Part shown: in pieces, positions 23,033-33,966 of the stretch
How positions within the stretch are numbered: the stretch's first letter is position 1
Layout: each line of letters begins with the position of its first letter
Assembly (NCBI GenBank): GCA_001599595.1
Contig: BCHH01000012.1
Coordinates: forward strand, 127,543-191,542
Length of the DNA: 64,000 nucleotides
Reading direction: 5' to 3'
Source: Beverwykella pulmonaria
Taxonomy: Eukaryota; Ascomycota; Dothideomycetes; Pleosporales; Melanommataceae
The notes under the pieces: model-generated
The model's database searches: none
Told to the model about the DNA's origin: nothing
Seen by the model: the letters and a program-made list of their open reading frames with translations, nothing else
Translations under genes and position numbers: made by a program

Positions 23033-25921
23033 TCTTGGTGGATGCTGTCTGGCTGGGCTTTACATCGCTGGAGAGTGGATGCAGTGTCAAGTCCGCTGTG
23101 ACCGTCAAAATTATCAAGGGAATTTGCGTTGTTAGGGGTTGGATCTGCCTGGAAAATCCAAAATGAACACGATAAATACCGTTACTCCAGAATGCAGATG
23201 GTACAAGGTATGGATGCATAGCCAAGAACGTTATGAAGATGCTCTGGATTTAGCGAGGCACCATGGTCACGGGGCGATCTTTTGAGTGCACGTACCTTGG
23301 GATGGGGCATTACAGACTTTCGGAAAGCGCCACTGCAACGGTAACCTGCCCTTTGCGCTCAATCACTCGATTCCGCTAACGGGTCTGAAGCCAACGAACG
23401 CTTGAGAGAGAGATATTAGAGGTTATTTTCGTTCTTCTAAGTTATGCTAGTCGGATAGACCATAGTCCAGAATGATATCATCTGAAGCAATTACGACATT
23501 GTCCCTAGTCTGTCATCACTCATGGTTCGGTATCATAATCCAAGCTCTGCCACGATGGATTTTCTCCACAGAAGATATTTACGCTCTGAGTCCAGTGTTT
23601 CAAATACAATAAGCAGGACGAAGTCAACGTCGAAACATGTACAGCATCCCTTCTCTTCAATACTCTCCGTCTACCTCTACATACCCCAAGCATCAACTCT
23701 CAACCAAATCCTCCAAAGCCAACCCTCCAAAGCCAATCCTCCAAAGTCAATCCCCCAACCCATTGAACACAGTCTCTCATTATCCTTCTTCCTTTCCTTC
23801 TATTTTTTACCCTATCCATTCCATTCCTACCCCTCCATCCTCCCAAACCGTCCTAGCCAAAAAGCCCCGCACCCCTCCAACCCTCTCACCGTCCCCTCAT
23901 CCACCTCCACCCCTATCTCCACGCACCCTACCCCCTCCATTTCCCCAAACAACTCATCGAAACTTATAGCCGCGAAATCTGGGGAGTATATGCGCAGCCA
24001 CCCTTGCCAGCCTCTGATTTCACTCTCCTCTCCGACCTCAGTGACGTGTATACTTATTTTTTTTTTTTCAACGAGGATGCTGAAAATGGCGTTAGAATCC
24101 TGATTCGCTAGTCACAGTATAAGAGAGGCGGCTGCTTATGTGCAATGTAGTGGTGAGTGTGGAGAGGGCGGAGAGGGAAGGCGGCGAGGATTTTGTAGCA
24201 TTTCAGGGTTCGTGAAATGTTTGAGAGAGAGGGTAGAGGAGGGGAGCGGAAGGAGGGAGAAGACGATGGAGTAGGGAAACTGAATGGGGGGGGGGAGGAT
24301 TAAAAGCGGCAAGGCGTGCGCCAGTGTGTATATATGGGGTGGTGAAAGGAGGGTGCTATGGTGGATCGAGAATGTAGTTCCCATTGAGCAAGAGATTATG
24401 CTTCAACCCAGGTTACTGCACAGAGAAATTTAAGACTCTGAAGCTCATGTGCGGTTGAAATTTGTGTGTTGATAGTGTTGCGAGAACAGGAGTTCGAGTG
24501 TCAATTCTGCAGCGGCAATCTAGTTGCGCCTCACAAGATGTGTGATATGTGCAAATACACGAGTATGGATATTGTTGCTATATCAGGCACCAACGTACAT
24601 CATCGTGAAGTGTGTGAATGAGGAAGCGAATGTGTGCTAACATAAAATTTGAAATCATCACTCTCACCATTGCTTGTGAATGTGGCACGCGAGAGACTCC
24701 ACGCCAGGGGTGAAGGTTATAGAGCGGAAATAGAAACTAACAAAGTGAATGCTCATGGGCTACCATCTGGCATACACAGTATCGAACACTTAGAACCCGA
24801 CACCTAGCGTGTAAAGCTTCAAAGACTGATTCCTTCTTACGAGGTCTTCAAGAAGGAAAAAAGGAGCTCTGGGGTTTACAAGCCATAGAAACTAGAGGGG
24901 TATGAACTAGCGACTCCATGGCTACTTTTTGATTTGGAGTGTGATGTTGTGCAACTTAATATATGGGATGAAACACGAACCGCGCTAAATCGATTTCTTT
25001 TCGAAGAATTATCACGCTCACGTAAGAGCCAGCAAATATGCAACTCTCTTGAACCACGACGTTGATACCCTGAGAATAAGAACCTTCCTTACATTAGGCT
25101 GCATGATGCGCTCACAAGTTACTCCAAGACCACAAAGTGATTGGATACCGCGAGCGACTGAGAGAGGGGGAAGCTGCATCTGTCTGCAGAACAGCATAAT
25201 CAAATGGGCTGCATCATAGACGACCATGAATTTGCCACAGAACCCCTCTTTTTATCGAAAGTGTCTATTTAATGGTCAGCAGATTGTCCGATGGAAGAAC
25301 GAAAAAGCTTGTATCAATTGAAAAAACACTTTTAGGATGACAAAGAATGAGAAAAGAGAATGTCATCAGAACATCAGATGATTATAGCACATGAAAAAGG
25401 ATGTGATCGAGTGTATAGGCAGCCTGCATATAGAGCCAGGATGTAGAACTCAGATCCCGTCCCTGGAAGAAGTAAAAGTGGGCCTTACCCCAGAACCCCA
25501 ATAATGATCGACCGCACTCCTGGACGAGCCCAAGGGAAAAGTGATTTGTCAATTTCTCTGTCCGCATTCCATGCATACCCGTACTGTGTTACATACAAAG
25601 AGTCTATGTTTTGCTCACAGAGTGGATGCACGCGGGAGCATACCACAAATAAAAGAACAAAAAGGACAGACCATACCACCAGCTCTTTGGTTCACCTCAC
25701 CCACTATACTCTTTGTTCCTTCCTCTACACAAGTGCGGCTAAACCGAAGTAAGAAAGGAACATGTGAGCAAGTTCTCGATCAACAATCGGCATCCTGAGG
25801 AGATATTCTTTGTTGAGTCATGAGAGCGTGAAGCACAGATACCAAAGCTGAAAATGTGCGTCAACCAAAGCTCGACACGCGTCTTCGGGTTTTATTGGAT
25901 CAGGTCTCTCTTATGCATTAC
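23033..25921. other. Gene-poor 2.9-kb stretch
   Basis: No supportable gene. Pro/Ser-rich ORFs at 23522-24103 come from C-rich low-complexity sequence, not from conserved protein. It contains three 14-bp tandem units (23707-23748), a T tract near 24059, and a G10 tract at 24286-24295. The end next to 25922 should hold the 3' UTR of the oxygenase gene. Confidence 0.4.
23707..23748. repeat. Three imperfect 14-bp tandem units
   Basis: Units AATCCTCCAAAGCC, AACCCTCCAAAGCC and AATCCTCCAAAGTC lie head to tail, each differing by one base from the first. Confidence 0.85.
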
Positions 25922-27200
25922 CTACTCGAGGTAAAAGTCCGTAGTCTCAGCTCTGTACCATTTTCTGGCGCAATCTTCGTGGCTCCTAATCCACTTCCGC
26001 AGCTGTGACTCGCCCAGGCTGTCCCACCTCTGATCCAAGAAATTAGATACACTTTCGGTCATAGTGGCTTTCTGTGAGTTTCGGCGGAGTTTTCGGACAA
26101 ATAGTGGTATGTAGGACTGGATTTCGGAGACGGTCATGTCCAGTGGCAGACCTTGGAAAAAGGGGATTGAGTACCGGGGATTCGACTTTGAGCTGGGTGC
26201 CTTGAGACTGAGATCAGAGAGCGCCAGACACGATAGGAGCAGTGTAGAAACAAACTTTCACTCTGTGAATCGTGGCTTTGACAGCCCCCTCAGTCGCGGC
26301 TTCGAATGCATTGCCAAAATTGACTACAAATGTGTCATGAATCGGAGGAGCAGCAATCCACTTCCCGTCGGCGTCAAGGACCTCCAGCCCTTCCTCTTGA
26401 CCCACCTGGTAAAGAAATGTGAGCCAGCCACTTGAATCTTTGTGGGCCCCCACACCTTGACCAGGCAAATCACCGCCTGATGATTGACTCGGAGCGTACT
26501 TGACCAATTTGATGCGGTGTTGCGGGGAAACGTAATCGGTATGTCTCGCTTCACCCAAAGGTCTGAAGAAAGAGTCGAACGTCCCAAGGGGTATCGAAAG
26601 GGCTTCTTCTACGAGGTGCACAAAACGGTACGATAGCTCTTGGAGTGCATCATGATATCTTTCAGGCACTGATTAGTCACCTGCTGATGTTGGACGGGCG
26701 AGAAAGCAGCCTAACTCTGTGTATGCCTTGCGAAAGCCTGGCACATGTTCCTCCGATGGCCACTGATTGGGACCACGGAGACGCCAATACGATTTCGAGA
26801 AGTCTCTCGCTGATCCTGTTTTCGATACAGCAGTGCCGTGCTTTTTGCTGGCATCTGGGTCGTAAACGACCGGAAGCTCAGTAGCAAAATCGAACTGTTC
26901 TCTTAGGTCTTTGATGCCGAGAGTAGTCTCTTCGGCATACCCGCTGTAACCTAAGAAATGGGGAGAATTCATTTTAGACAGAAGAGCCTTGGTTTCTGGA
27001 GGTTGATCAAAAAGCGCTGGGAGAAGCGAGGCTAGGTCTGAAATGATCCTAGAGTCGACCCCATGATTCTCAATGTAGAGAAATCCGATGTGGAACAAGG
27101 CATGTCGGAGCTGTTCAAGGAGCTCGGTCTTCTGCCGAGGGTCGTCTGCTTTAGACAGGTCGAGAATGGGCAACGTCGTTGTTTCTGTATCGACAGTCAT
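25922..27200 (-). CDS. 2-oxoglutarate/Fe(II) oxygenase, isopenicillin N synthase-like
   Basis: Three exons, complement(join(25922..26200, 26262..26658, 26716..27200)), 386 aa. The N-terminal DIOX_N region (LPILDLSKADD, HIGFLYIENHGV) is followed by the jelly-roll core. The iron ligands are His234 and Asp236 (GAHKDS) and His293 (KATIHR). Arg303 and Ser305 (PRYSIPFFQ) should bind 2-oxoglutarate. Both introns are set by restoring conserved segments: the RKAYTEYHDALQELSYRF join and the IHR-APSSKSNPRYSIPFF join. The start at 27200 is the first in-frame ATG. Such enzymes hydroxylate, desaturate or cyclise small molecules; the substrate is unknown. No biosynthetic genes lie nearby. It is divergent from ATG3, sharing 463 bp. 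Confidence 0.9.
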
Positions 27201-27663
27201 ACTGCCCGCCAACACATGGGGGAATCAGTCCCCTCGCATATACGATAGGCAAAAGGAATCGCTTTCGTCGGCCTCCGTGTTGGCGTCAGTAGCACGAAGA
27301 GAAGGTTACTGTGGCAGACACGCGGCGAGAGGCTACAGGCCGGTGGATAGAGTGAATGAACGAGAGATCGTGTGAGTGAGTGACTTGCCTGTCTTACCGT
27401 GACCATCTACAGTGCGCTTGTACCGTCCTCGTGGCTTCGAGCTGGCGCACAAGACGGAGAACAAATGACGTGACCTGTGGCGTCCACGAGCCACTAAGCA
27501 CAGACCAACGGAGCTAATCGGCCCGCCGAGCTCTGAAGGCAGCCTTCCTTCCCCTCCATACCCCCTCCATTCTTAGGTAGACACCAACAACACCCTACAT
27601 ACAACTCTCCACATCCTCTTGCTCACACAATACGCTCACACTTCCCACATAAATCATACAGCG
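27201..27663. promoter_or_regulatory. Shared promoter of the oxygenase gene and ATG3
   Basis: A 463-bp interval between two divergent starts. It must contain both promoters. No individual sites were assigned. Confidence 0.5.
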
Positions 27664-28844
27664 ATGGCCTATAACTTTGTGCGATCCTACATAGACACCT
27701 TCCGCGAGCGAACCGCTGCCATCAGCCACACCTCGACGTTCCGTAGCACTGGCCAGATAACGCCAGAGGAGTTTGTCCTTGCGGGCGACTTCCTGGTTTT
27801 CAAGTTCCCGTCCTGGGAATGGGCAGATGCCTCTTCGCCGTCGAAGCGCGTCCCGTATCTTCCTGAAGGCAAACAGTTCCTTGTTACGCGGGGCGTGCCC
27901 TGCAACCGCCGTCTTGATGACAACTTCGCCGGAGAGGCTGGCCAGGACGAGACAATAGTCCGCGACGGGTTCGCCGCTGGCGAAGGGGAGGCAGATGACG
28001 ATGGATGGCTGCGGACAGGCGGCATGGGAGCGAGCCAGGAAGCAAAGGTGCGGGATGTGCGGACTGTCGACGAGAGTGGGAACCTAGGAGCTGCCGAGGA
28101 CGAAGACGAGATCCCTGACATGGAGGACGAGGACGACGACGAGGAGGCCATCATCAGGGAGCCGCACGGCAGCTCAAATACATCAGCGTATGTAGTTATT
28201 CACCTCGCGCAGCTGCCTGACTGCGATAAGCCATAACCTAGAAACTGACAGCTCGATAGCCCACTCCGCACGTATACACTCTACATCTGCTACTCTGCAC
28301 ACTACCGAACCCCTCGCCTATACCTCTCCGGCTACGGATCTTCGTCGGCGCCGCTGAAACCTCAGGAAATGATGGAGGACATTGTTGGGGACTACAAGGA
28401 CAAGACCGTCACCATCGAAGATTTCCCCTTCTTTGATCACGCGCTCAAGACGGCGTCAGTCCACCCCTGCAAACATGCTTCAGTCATGAAAGTTCTTCTC
28501 GACCGGGCGGACGCCGCGCTGAAGCTAAGGCTGGCCAAACTCAAGGCTGGAAAGGGCGTGGGCAAGGTCGACAGCGGAATGGAGGGCCTTGTCGACGATA
28601 CTAAGCTGCTAAAGCTCACTGAACAAGCCAAACATAAGGATGGTGAAGAGGGCAAAGACAACGAGTGGGAAGTCCTAGAAGAAACTGACGAGGACGAGGT
28701 TGCCATCCGGGTGGATCAGTATCTCGTCGTCTTTTTGAAATTCATGGCCAGGTAAGAAGACCCGAGTTCCTTGGTCAAGGGCGTATGCTAATAAAAAGCA
28801 GTGTCACACCGGGTATAGAACACGACTTCACGATGGGTGTCTGA
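27664..28844 (+). CDS. ATG3: Autophagy-related protein 3 (E2-like Atg8 conjugase)
   Basis: Three exons, join(27664..28187, 28260..28751, 28802..28844), 352 aa. Atg3 is the E2-like enzyme that transfers Atg8 from Atg7 to phosphatidylethanolamine. The N-terminus ([15 protein letters not shown]) is the amphipathic membrane-binding helix, followed by [21 protein letters not shown] long acidic insert (about 100-170) is the flexible region that binds Atg7. The E2 core resumes with [25 protein letters not shown], and the active-site Cys lies in HPCKHASVM (about residue 245). The motif WEVL in an acidic setting (about 311-314) fits the Atg8-interacting motif of Atg3. The C-terminus [20 protein letters not shown] is the conserved end of the family and needs the short third exon. 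Confidence 0.97.
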
Positions 28845-29165
28845 TTCCGGTGCGAACAGTTCTTGATATCTTTCTCCCTTGTATTGATTATGGACACACA
28901 TGGGCGCCTAGAATGGCAATATGACTAAGGCGTTACAAATGGATTCATCACAGGCATTGGGTATAGCGGGCGCTCGGGAGGTGGGAAGGTGTGTGGCATT
29001 CTGAGATTCATAGCGTGTCGACCGAGCGAATACAGGAGTACATCTCACCTACTTCGCAATCAAGTCTTGCAAATTACCACAGAATAACAGGCAAATTCTC
29101 TACTACTGACTAACGAATGCAGCAAGCGGTCCGTATGAACACGCCACGTCCCCAGGTTCCGTCCT
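28845..29165. other. Convergent intergenic region
   Basis: 3' UTR space between ATG3 and the minus-strand secreted-protein gene. I see nothing else in it. Confidence 0.4.
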
Positions 29166-29700
29166 CTAAGAGCTCCAATGTCGCATCCCCTCAGGCCGTC
29201 TCATTTCTGCTTCCTTTCCTTCGTAGGCGAACTCTCGCCGTTCAACGTCTCCACGCTTCAAAACTACACTGATCGTTTGTGAGATCCTGTCGGCCAGTGA
29301 CTCCGGAGCTGCAGCACGAGGCAACATTTGAGGTGCCTCGAGTGAACCAGGAGCAATGTCTCCAGACGCATCATGCTTCTCCTCTTCCGACTGCGCGTGG
29401 AAAAGAGAGTGAAATTTGGTGGTCATCGAGAGGAACGGTTGGGCTTCGGCTTCGAATTCTAGTTCAGGCAGAGTCAAATGTTTAGTGATATCATGCTGGG
29501 AATCGTTAGCAAAAAATACATTAAATCAAGAAGGAAAGTACCTCGTCCATGCCCTCTGATCTCATCTGCTCGGCAAGGCGTTGAAGCTCGGGTGCCGAAG
29601 GAGTGATGGGAACGCCAGCCACTACTGCGACAAGGGCCATAACAGCCATCGAAGTGAACCAGCGCATGCCGTCGCGGCTTAGACGCCTGGGGTAGACCAT
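29166..29700 (-). CDS. Small predicted secreted protein, no cysteines
   Basis: Two exons, complement(join(29166..29495, 29542..29700)), 162 aa. The first exon encodes a basic N-terminus and the hydrophobic run MRWFTSMAVMALVAVVAGVP (12-31), which fits a signal peptide cleaved after about residue 29, or a signal anchor. The mature part is charged, Glu/Ala-rich, lacks cysteine, and ends RRPEGMRHWSS. A dibasic KR (KRGD) lies about 27 residues before the end, a possible Kex2 site. The 46-nt intron is canonical and phase 0. No homologous family comes to mind. It could be a secreted peptide precursor or a cell-surface protein; the prediction rests on the signal peptide and intron. Confidence 0.6.
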
Positions 29701-30807
29701 TAGACCGTTCTGGCTTCAAGAGTAACGAGTTCGAACTGAGGCGGTGGATGCAGACGCGAGTACCCTGTGTTGAAAACCTTGACGGTATTCTTTGAAGAGC
29801 GAACGATTTTCTTTAAAAGAGCGAGGAGCATAGGGAAAGGAAGGACAGAACAAAAGTGAACGAGAAGTGATCCACGAAGCGATCGATGGGAGAAGAGAGA
29901 GACGAGGCGATATATCAAGTCCGAGACGGAGAGATGGAGAGTACGAGAGCGCAGCTCGCTCTGCTCTGAGACTCTGCATCAAGCCACTCATCCCTCCGTC
30001 TTATAACGTCTGCCTCCCTCCCTTCGATACTCCCGAAACGGGTCGAGCGGGCATGAGAAAGGGGTAGTAGTGCGCGTAAGGAGAGACATGTGTCAAGCCT
30101 TCTCGCGTGCCACAACTTTGGTAAGAGAGATATGAGGAAAGATTAACAAGAATTTAGGATTTTTCGTGGTTGTTGGCATGAAGGTGTGGTTGGGAGGGAT
30201 GATGTGGAATGCAAGGGTGAGTGCCATCACGGACAGGGACACAAGTCACGGATGTTTTAATTGAATAATACATGCAGGCACTGAATAAAGAGGAAGTAAT
30301 ATCCTGTGTTTCCGTGCCGTTGTGCTGGATCGGGATGGGGATCAACCATCCAGGTGCCGTCTGTAGGCACATTTATCAACTAAACTTGTGGAGGGAGGGG
30401 CATCATGCGCGGAGCCTATGTACGGAAATCTAGAATATTCATGATTCTTAAGGTAATCGTCTGGCCATTGATGAGATGGAGTTAAAGTTGTGGTGAGTGC
30501 ACGGACCGACGTGAATGTCATTGGACAAACTAAGCAAGCGTGCCAAGAATGACGCATTGAGTTCGTACTTCTACCCCTCGACCGCGAACTCTCTCTCTAT
30601 CACCATCACACTCAGTTTCGAGTTCAGTGCATTGTACGTCTAGTTTCTACGTTTTATCGATTTCGCAGTGTTTTTCATCTTCTTATTGTACGATGCTTCG
30701 CTATCGCACCACTACCCACCCCTCTCGAGGAAGCCGTTTTCTGGACTCTCCATAGTAATATCTTTATTTCGCCTCGTTCGAACTGCTACATTACATGCTT
30801 CTCGGCC
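29701..30807. other. Divergent intergenic region
   Basis: Upstream sequence for both the small secreted-protein gene and the DNA polymerase gene. No internal gene is supported. Confidence 0.4.
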
Positions 30808-32913
30808 ATGGACGACGAGATCCCCTCTTTCCAAACACTTGCCGCGGAATCGCCCTCTCCAGAACCCACACTAGACCTCAGCACCATCCCACCAATATCT
30901 ATTCTCTCAGCCCACTTCAAAGACGAGGAAGAGCGAGAAGTTGAGGAGACATTGCGCCGGTACGGTGCATCTCTCACCTTCGATGTGTCTAAGGTCAAGA
31001 TATATATTGGTAAGGTGGGGACGAAGAGGAGGGCTGAGTTCGAGCTTAGGTCTCGGAAACTGAAGGTTGAAGTAACGAGTGAGAGTCAGAGAGCGGTTAG
31101 TCCGCATGAACCGCCCAATAAGAGAAGGAGAACGGAGGGATCAGGGAGCAGACCAATTCCAATTGATGATAATGGGTCTACCACCGAGGACGAAGTGGCT
31201 GAGGGTTCGGAAACGGAAACGGAAGACGAGGCCCAATTACTCAGTGACGATTTGCCGATATTATCGACTGTCAATTGTGAAAATAGAAGCTCATTACAAG
31301 TCCCTGTCTTTGAAAATCAGTCTGGCGAGGATATCGTCTGGGTAATCAAGCTAGATTGGCTTCATGACTGCGTCGCCGCCAGTCGGTTATTGCCTTTGGG
31401 AGATCATTTGGTGTATAAAGGCAGAGTTCTCCAGCGACCACCATCCACTCCGTCAGCCAAGGTTGTAATTTCATCACCAATTAGGCCAACAACACAAAAG
31501 CTTCTTGCCACGCCCCCCCAAATTGGACAATCCATCCTGGAGCGTGCGAAATCCGATGTTTTCGGTACGGCGACAAAATCCACTTACCGAGTACGACGGT
31601 CAGATGGGCATGGATCGTGGCGTTTCGAAGGCAGGAGTTTTGTCTCCAGCGCCCAACAGGCAAGCCAGCTCGCGAGTCAGAAAGCCCAGCTCTTCCGAAT
31701 AACAACGAGTGAGCATGAAGGCGAGGACATCGAGATTCCCGCTCCGCCACCTTGGGTCAAGCAGGGTGTCAAGTATGCATGTCAGCGCTTCACCCCTGCT
31801 AATGGACCTAATGAAGACTTCATTGCAGAGCTCAAGAAGATGCGCACAGCGCGAACCTTGATCGATGACTTCGTCGGTGTGCGCGCCTATTCCACCATCA
31901 TCGCCTCCATAGCCGCATACCCCTACAGACTGTCCCATCCGGGCGAGATCCTGCGTCTCCCCGGCTGCGACAACAAAACCGCAATGCTATTCGTGGAATG
32001 GAAGAACACAGGCGCCATTCAAGCAGTCTCCGACTTTGAAAACGACACAGCAATGAAGGTCCTGCGCCTCTTCTACGAGATTTGGGGCGTAGGCGCGAAG
32101 ACAGCTCGTCACTTTTACTACAACAAGGGGTGGACTGAGCTCGACAACATCATTGATTTCGGATGGGATGAGCTGGACCGCGTGCAGCAAATCGGCGTGA
32201 AATACTATGACGAGTTCCTATCCCCGATCCCGCGTTCCGAAGTCGAGTTGATCGCATCAGTTGTTCGCGACCACGCGATGCGCGTCCGCGACGACCGGAT
32301 TAGCGTGACGATAGTGGGCGGTTACCGTCGCGGGAAAGAAGCATCCGGGGACGTGGACATTGTGGTGTCGCATCCCGACCTCGACGCTACCGCAGACTTG
32401 GTTAAGGACATTGTTGAGGCACTCGATGACGGCAAGTGGATCACGCACACTCTCCTTATGAGCCTTAAAGGAACGAACAGAGGACAAAACACACTCCCAT
32501 TCCGAACTACCAAGTCTGCAGGCGCAGGCTTCGACACCTTGGACAAAGCACTCGTCGTATGGCAAGACCCCTTCTGGCCGACTCGCGACGAAGACCTCCA
32601 AGCCAATCCAAACGCCAAGAATCCGAACATACACCGCCGCGTCGATATCATTGTGTCTCCGTGGCGCACAGTTGGCTGTGCGGTGATGGGGTGGAGCAGT
32701 GGAACAACTTTTCAGAGGGATTTGAGGCGGTATGCGAAGGCTGTGAAGGGGTGGAAATTTGATAGTAGTGGGATAAGGAGTCGGAGTACAGGGGAGGTGG
32801 TGCAGATTGAGGGGCCGGAGGGCGTGGATGGGAGCCCAGAGGATGCAGAGAGAATGGTGTTTGAGGGGCTGGGATTAGAGTACATTCCTCCAGAGCAGAG
32901 GTGTACGTATTGA
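30808..32913 (+). CDS. POL4: X-family DNA polymerase (Pol4/Pol mu-lambda type)
   Basis: Single-exon 701-aa protein. The N-terminal part (about 25-208) has a BRCT-like pattern ending in IVWVIKLDWLHDCVAASRLL. A basic NKRRR cluster at 104-108 could act in nuclear import. The 8-kDa/HhH region lies around 335-400 and the second HhH around 415-437 (IWGVGAKTARHFY). The palm begins with ISVTIVGGYRRGKEASGDVD. Catalytic Asp515, Asp517 and Asp613 (RRVDIIV) complete the metal site, and GWSSGTTFQRDLRRYA follows, the region that sets sugar selectivity. Family enzymes fill gaps in non-homologous end joining and base excision repair. It is convergent with the next gene (171 bp apart). Being intronless is unusual among its neighbours. 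Confidence 0.93.
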   Translation: MDDEIPSFQTLAAESPSPEPTLDLSTIPPISILSAHFKDEEEREVEETLRRYGASLTFDVSKVKIYIGKVGTKRRAEFELRSRKLKVEVTSESQRAVSPHEPPNKRRRTEGSGSRPIPIDDNGSTTEDEVAEGSETETEDEAQLLSDDLPILSTVNCENRSSLQVPVFENQSGEDIVWVIKLDWLHDCVAASRLLPLGDHLVYKGRVLQRPPSTPSAKVVISSPIRPTTQKLLATPPQIGQSILERAKSDVFGTATKSTYRVRRSDGHGSWRFEGRSFVSSAQQASQLASQKAQLFRITTSEHEGEDIEIPAPPPWVKQGVKYACQRFTPANGPNEDFIAELKKMRTARTLIDDFVGVRAYSTIIASIAAYPYRLSHPGEILRLPGCDNKTAMLFVEWKNTGAIQAVSDFENDTAMKVLRLFYEIWGVGAKTARHFYYNKGWTELDNIIDFGWDELDRVQQIGVKYYDEFLSPIPRSEVELIASVVRDHAMRVRDDRISVTIVGGYRRGKEASGDVDIVVSHPDLDATADLVKDIVEALDDGKWITHTLLMSLKGTNRGQNTLPFRTTKSAGAGFDTLDKALVVWQDPFWPTRDEDLQANPNAKNPNIHRRVDIIVSPWRTVGCAVMGWSSGTTFQRDLRRYAKAVKGWKFDSSGIRSRSTGEVVQIEGPEGVDGSPEDAERMVFEGLGLEYIPPEQRCTY

Positions 32914-33084
32914 TATCATTCGGCATTTGCGTTGGAATCCTGATGGTCTACGTCTTAGGGTCCCAATGTTCAAAGATTATTTCTCCAAGATGAACAACAA
33001 TCTTACGGGTACAACTTCTCATCAACAGCGGCTGGTAGGTATACGGATACCCAGAAGTTCTTTGACCCTAGGGTAAATTCTTGG

Positions 33085-33738
33085 TCAGACCTCCGTACTC
33101 ACCAGCTCCTGCAGAGAGTCCTCCGGCCGATCCAAATGACACATGGCCAGAATCAACCGCTCCGGCTCCTCCCCAAAATTCATGTCTCCAATATAACCCA
33201 ACTTTCCAAGCCCTACTCTCGCACAAGCAGCGTAAGCCGTTATTGCAGAACCGGCTGATCCTGAATACACGGTGTGTGCAGCCGGCACTTTCTCCAGAAA
33301 TAAAGCGTTTGCGTAGAACGAGCCCACAAGACTAGCGGTCCGGATCATGCTCGTGTCTATCGTGAGCAGTCGGGTGTCGCGCTTGGTCAATTCGGCAGCT
33401 CGCCAGGGAAGGTCGAAGTGTTTCTTGAACATAGAGTTCAATTTGTCTAGCTCCACTGCTTCGGCGAAGAAACCCATTAGGATGGTGGTGCAGCCGTGTT
33501 TTGTGTAGTCTGATATCGCTGATAACAATTTCTTGCTCTCGTCATCGTCCACGGTGATCACGGGGTCTGTAACGAGGATGGTACTCGGCCAGCCGCTCAG
33601 GATATAGTTCAAAGCATCTTGGATAGTGAGAGATTCATGGACCACCGCACGGGATAATAGTTTCGGTCCAAGTTGTTCATATAGTTGTCGACTGGAGAAG
33701 GAAAAGCCTTCCAAAGACAGTGCCAGGACGTTAGGCAT
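33085..33738 (-). CDS. Conserved-looking protein of unknown function
   Basis: A 217-aa ORF starting at MPNVLALSLEGFSFS. It looks like a compact alpha/beta protein: alternating hydrophobic strands and helices (STILVTDPVITVDDDES, GCTTILMGFFAEA), then a Gly-rich C-terminal part (GSAGSAITAYAACARVGLGK). The opening and the stretch of Asp residues recall fungal class-I glutamine-amidotransferase-like or ThuA-like folds, but no catalytic triad is clear, so I give no function. An alternative splice is possible at the end: the donor GTGAGT overlaps the last codons, and a 43-nt intron would extend the protein to a stop at 33003. It is divergent from VMS1 with 228 bp between starts. Confidence 0.6.
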   Translation of the reverse strand: MPNVLALSLEGFSFSSRQLYEQLGPKLLSRAVVHESLTIQDALNYILSGWPSTILVTDPVITVDDDESKKLLSAISDYTKHGCTTILMGFFAEAVELDKLNSMFKKHFDLPWRAAELTKRDTRLLTIDTSMIRTASLVGSFYANALFLEKVPAAHTVYSGSAGSAITAYAACARVGLGKLGYIGDMNFGEEPERLILAMCHLDRPEDSLQELVSTEV

Positions 33739-33966
33739 GGTGTTCCGTATTGGAATTTTGGACGAGACATTGAGGCAGTTATGAGTGGAAGTGCCTCGAT
33801 ATATCCAGTGCTTAATCACCGGTGACTAATCTTCCTAGCGGCTTGGCGCGTGGCTGACTCGTCGGAGAGTGACGTTGTGACTCCCCACCTTACCGTTGCA
33901 GCCTCCAACAACAACAATTTTACTTATTGCGATTACTACGCCAACCACAACCCGAAATACTACGAA

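Noticed and set aside
23522..24103. Pro/Ser-rich 193-codon ORF
   Set aside because: Produced by C-rich low-complexity DNA with tandem repeats; overlapping frames give equally long Pro/Ser ORFs.
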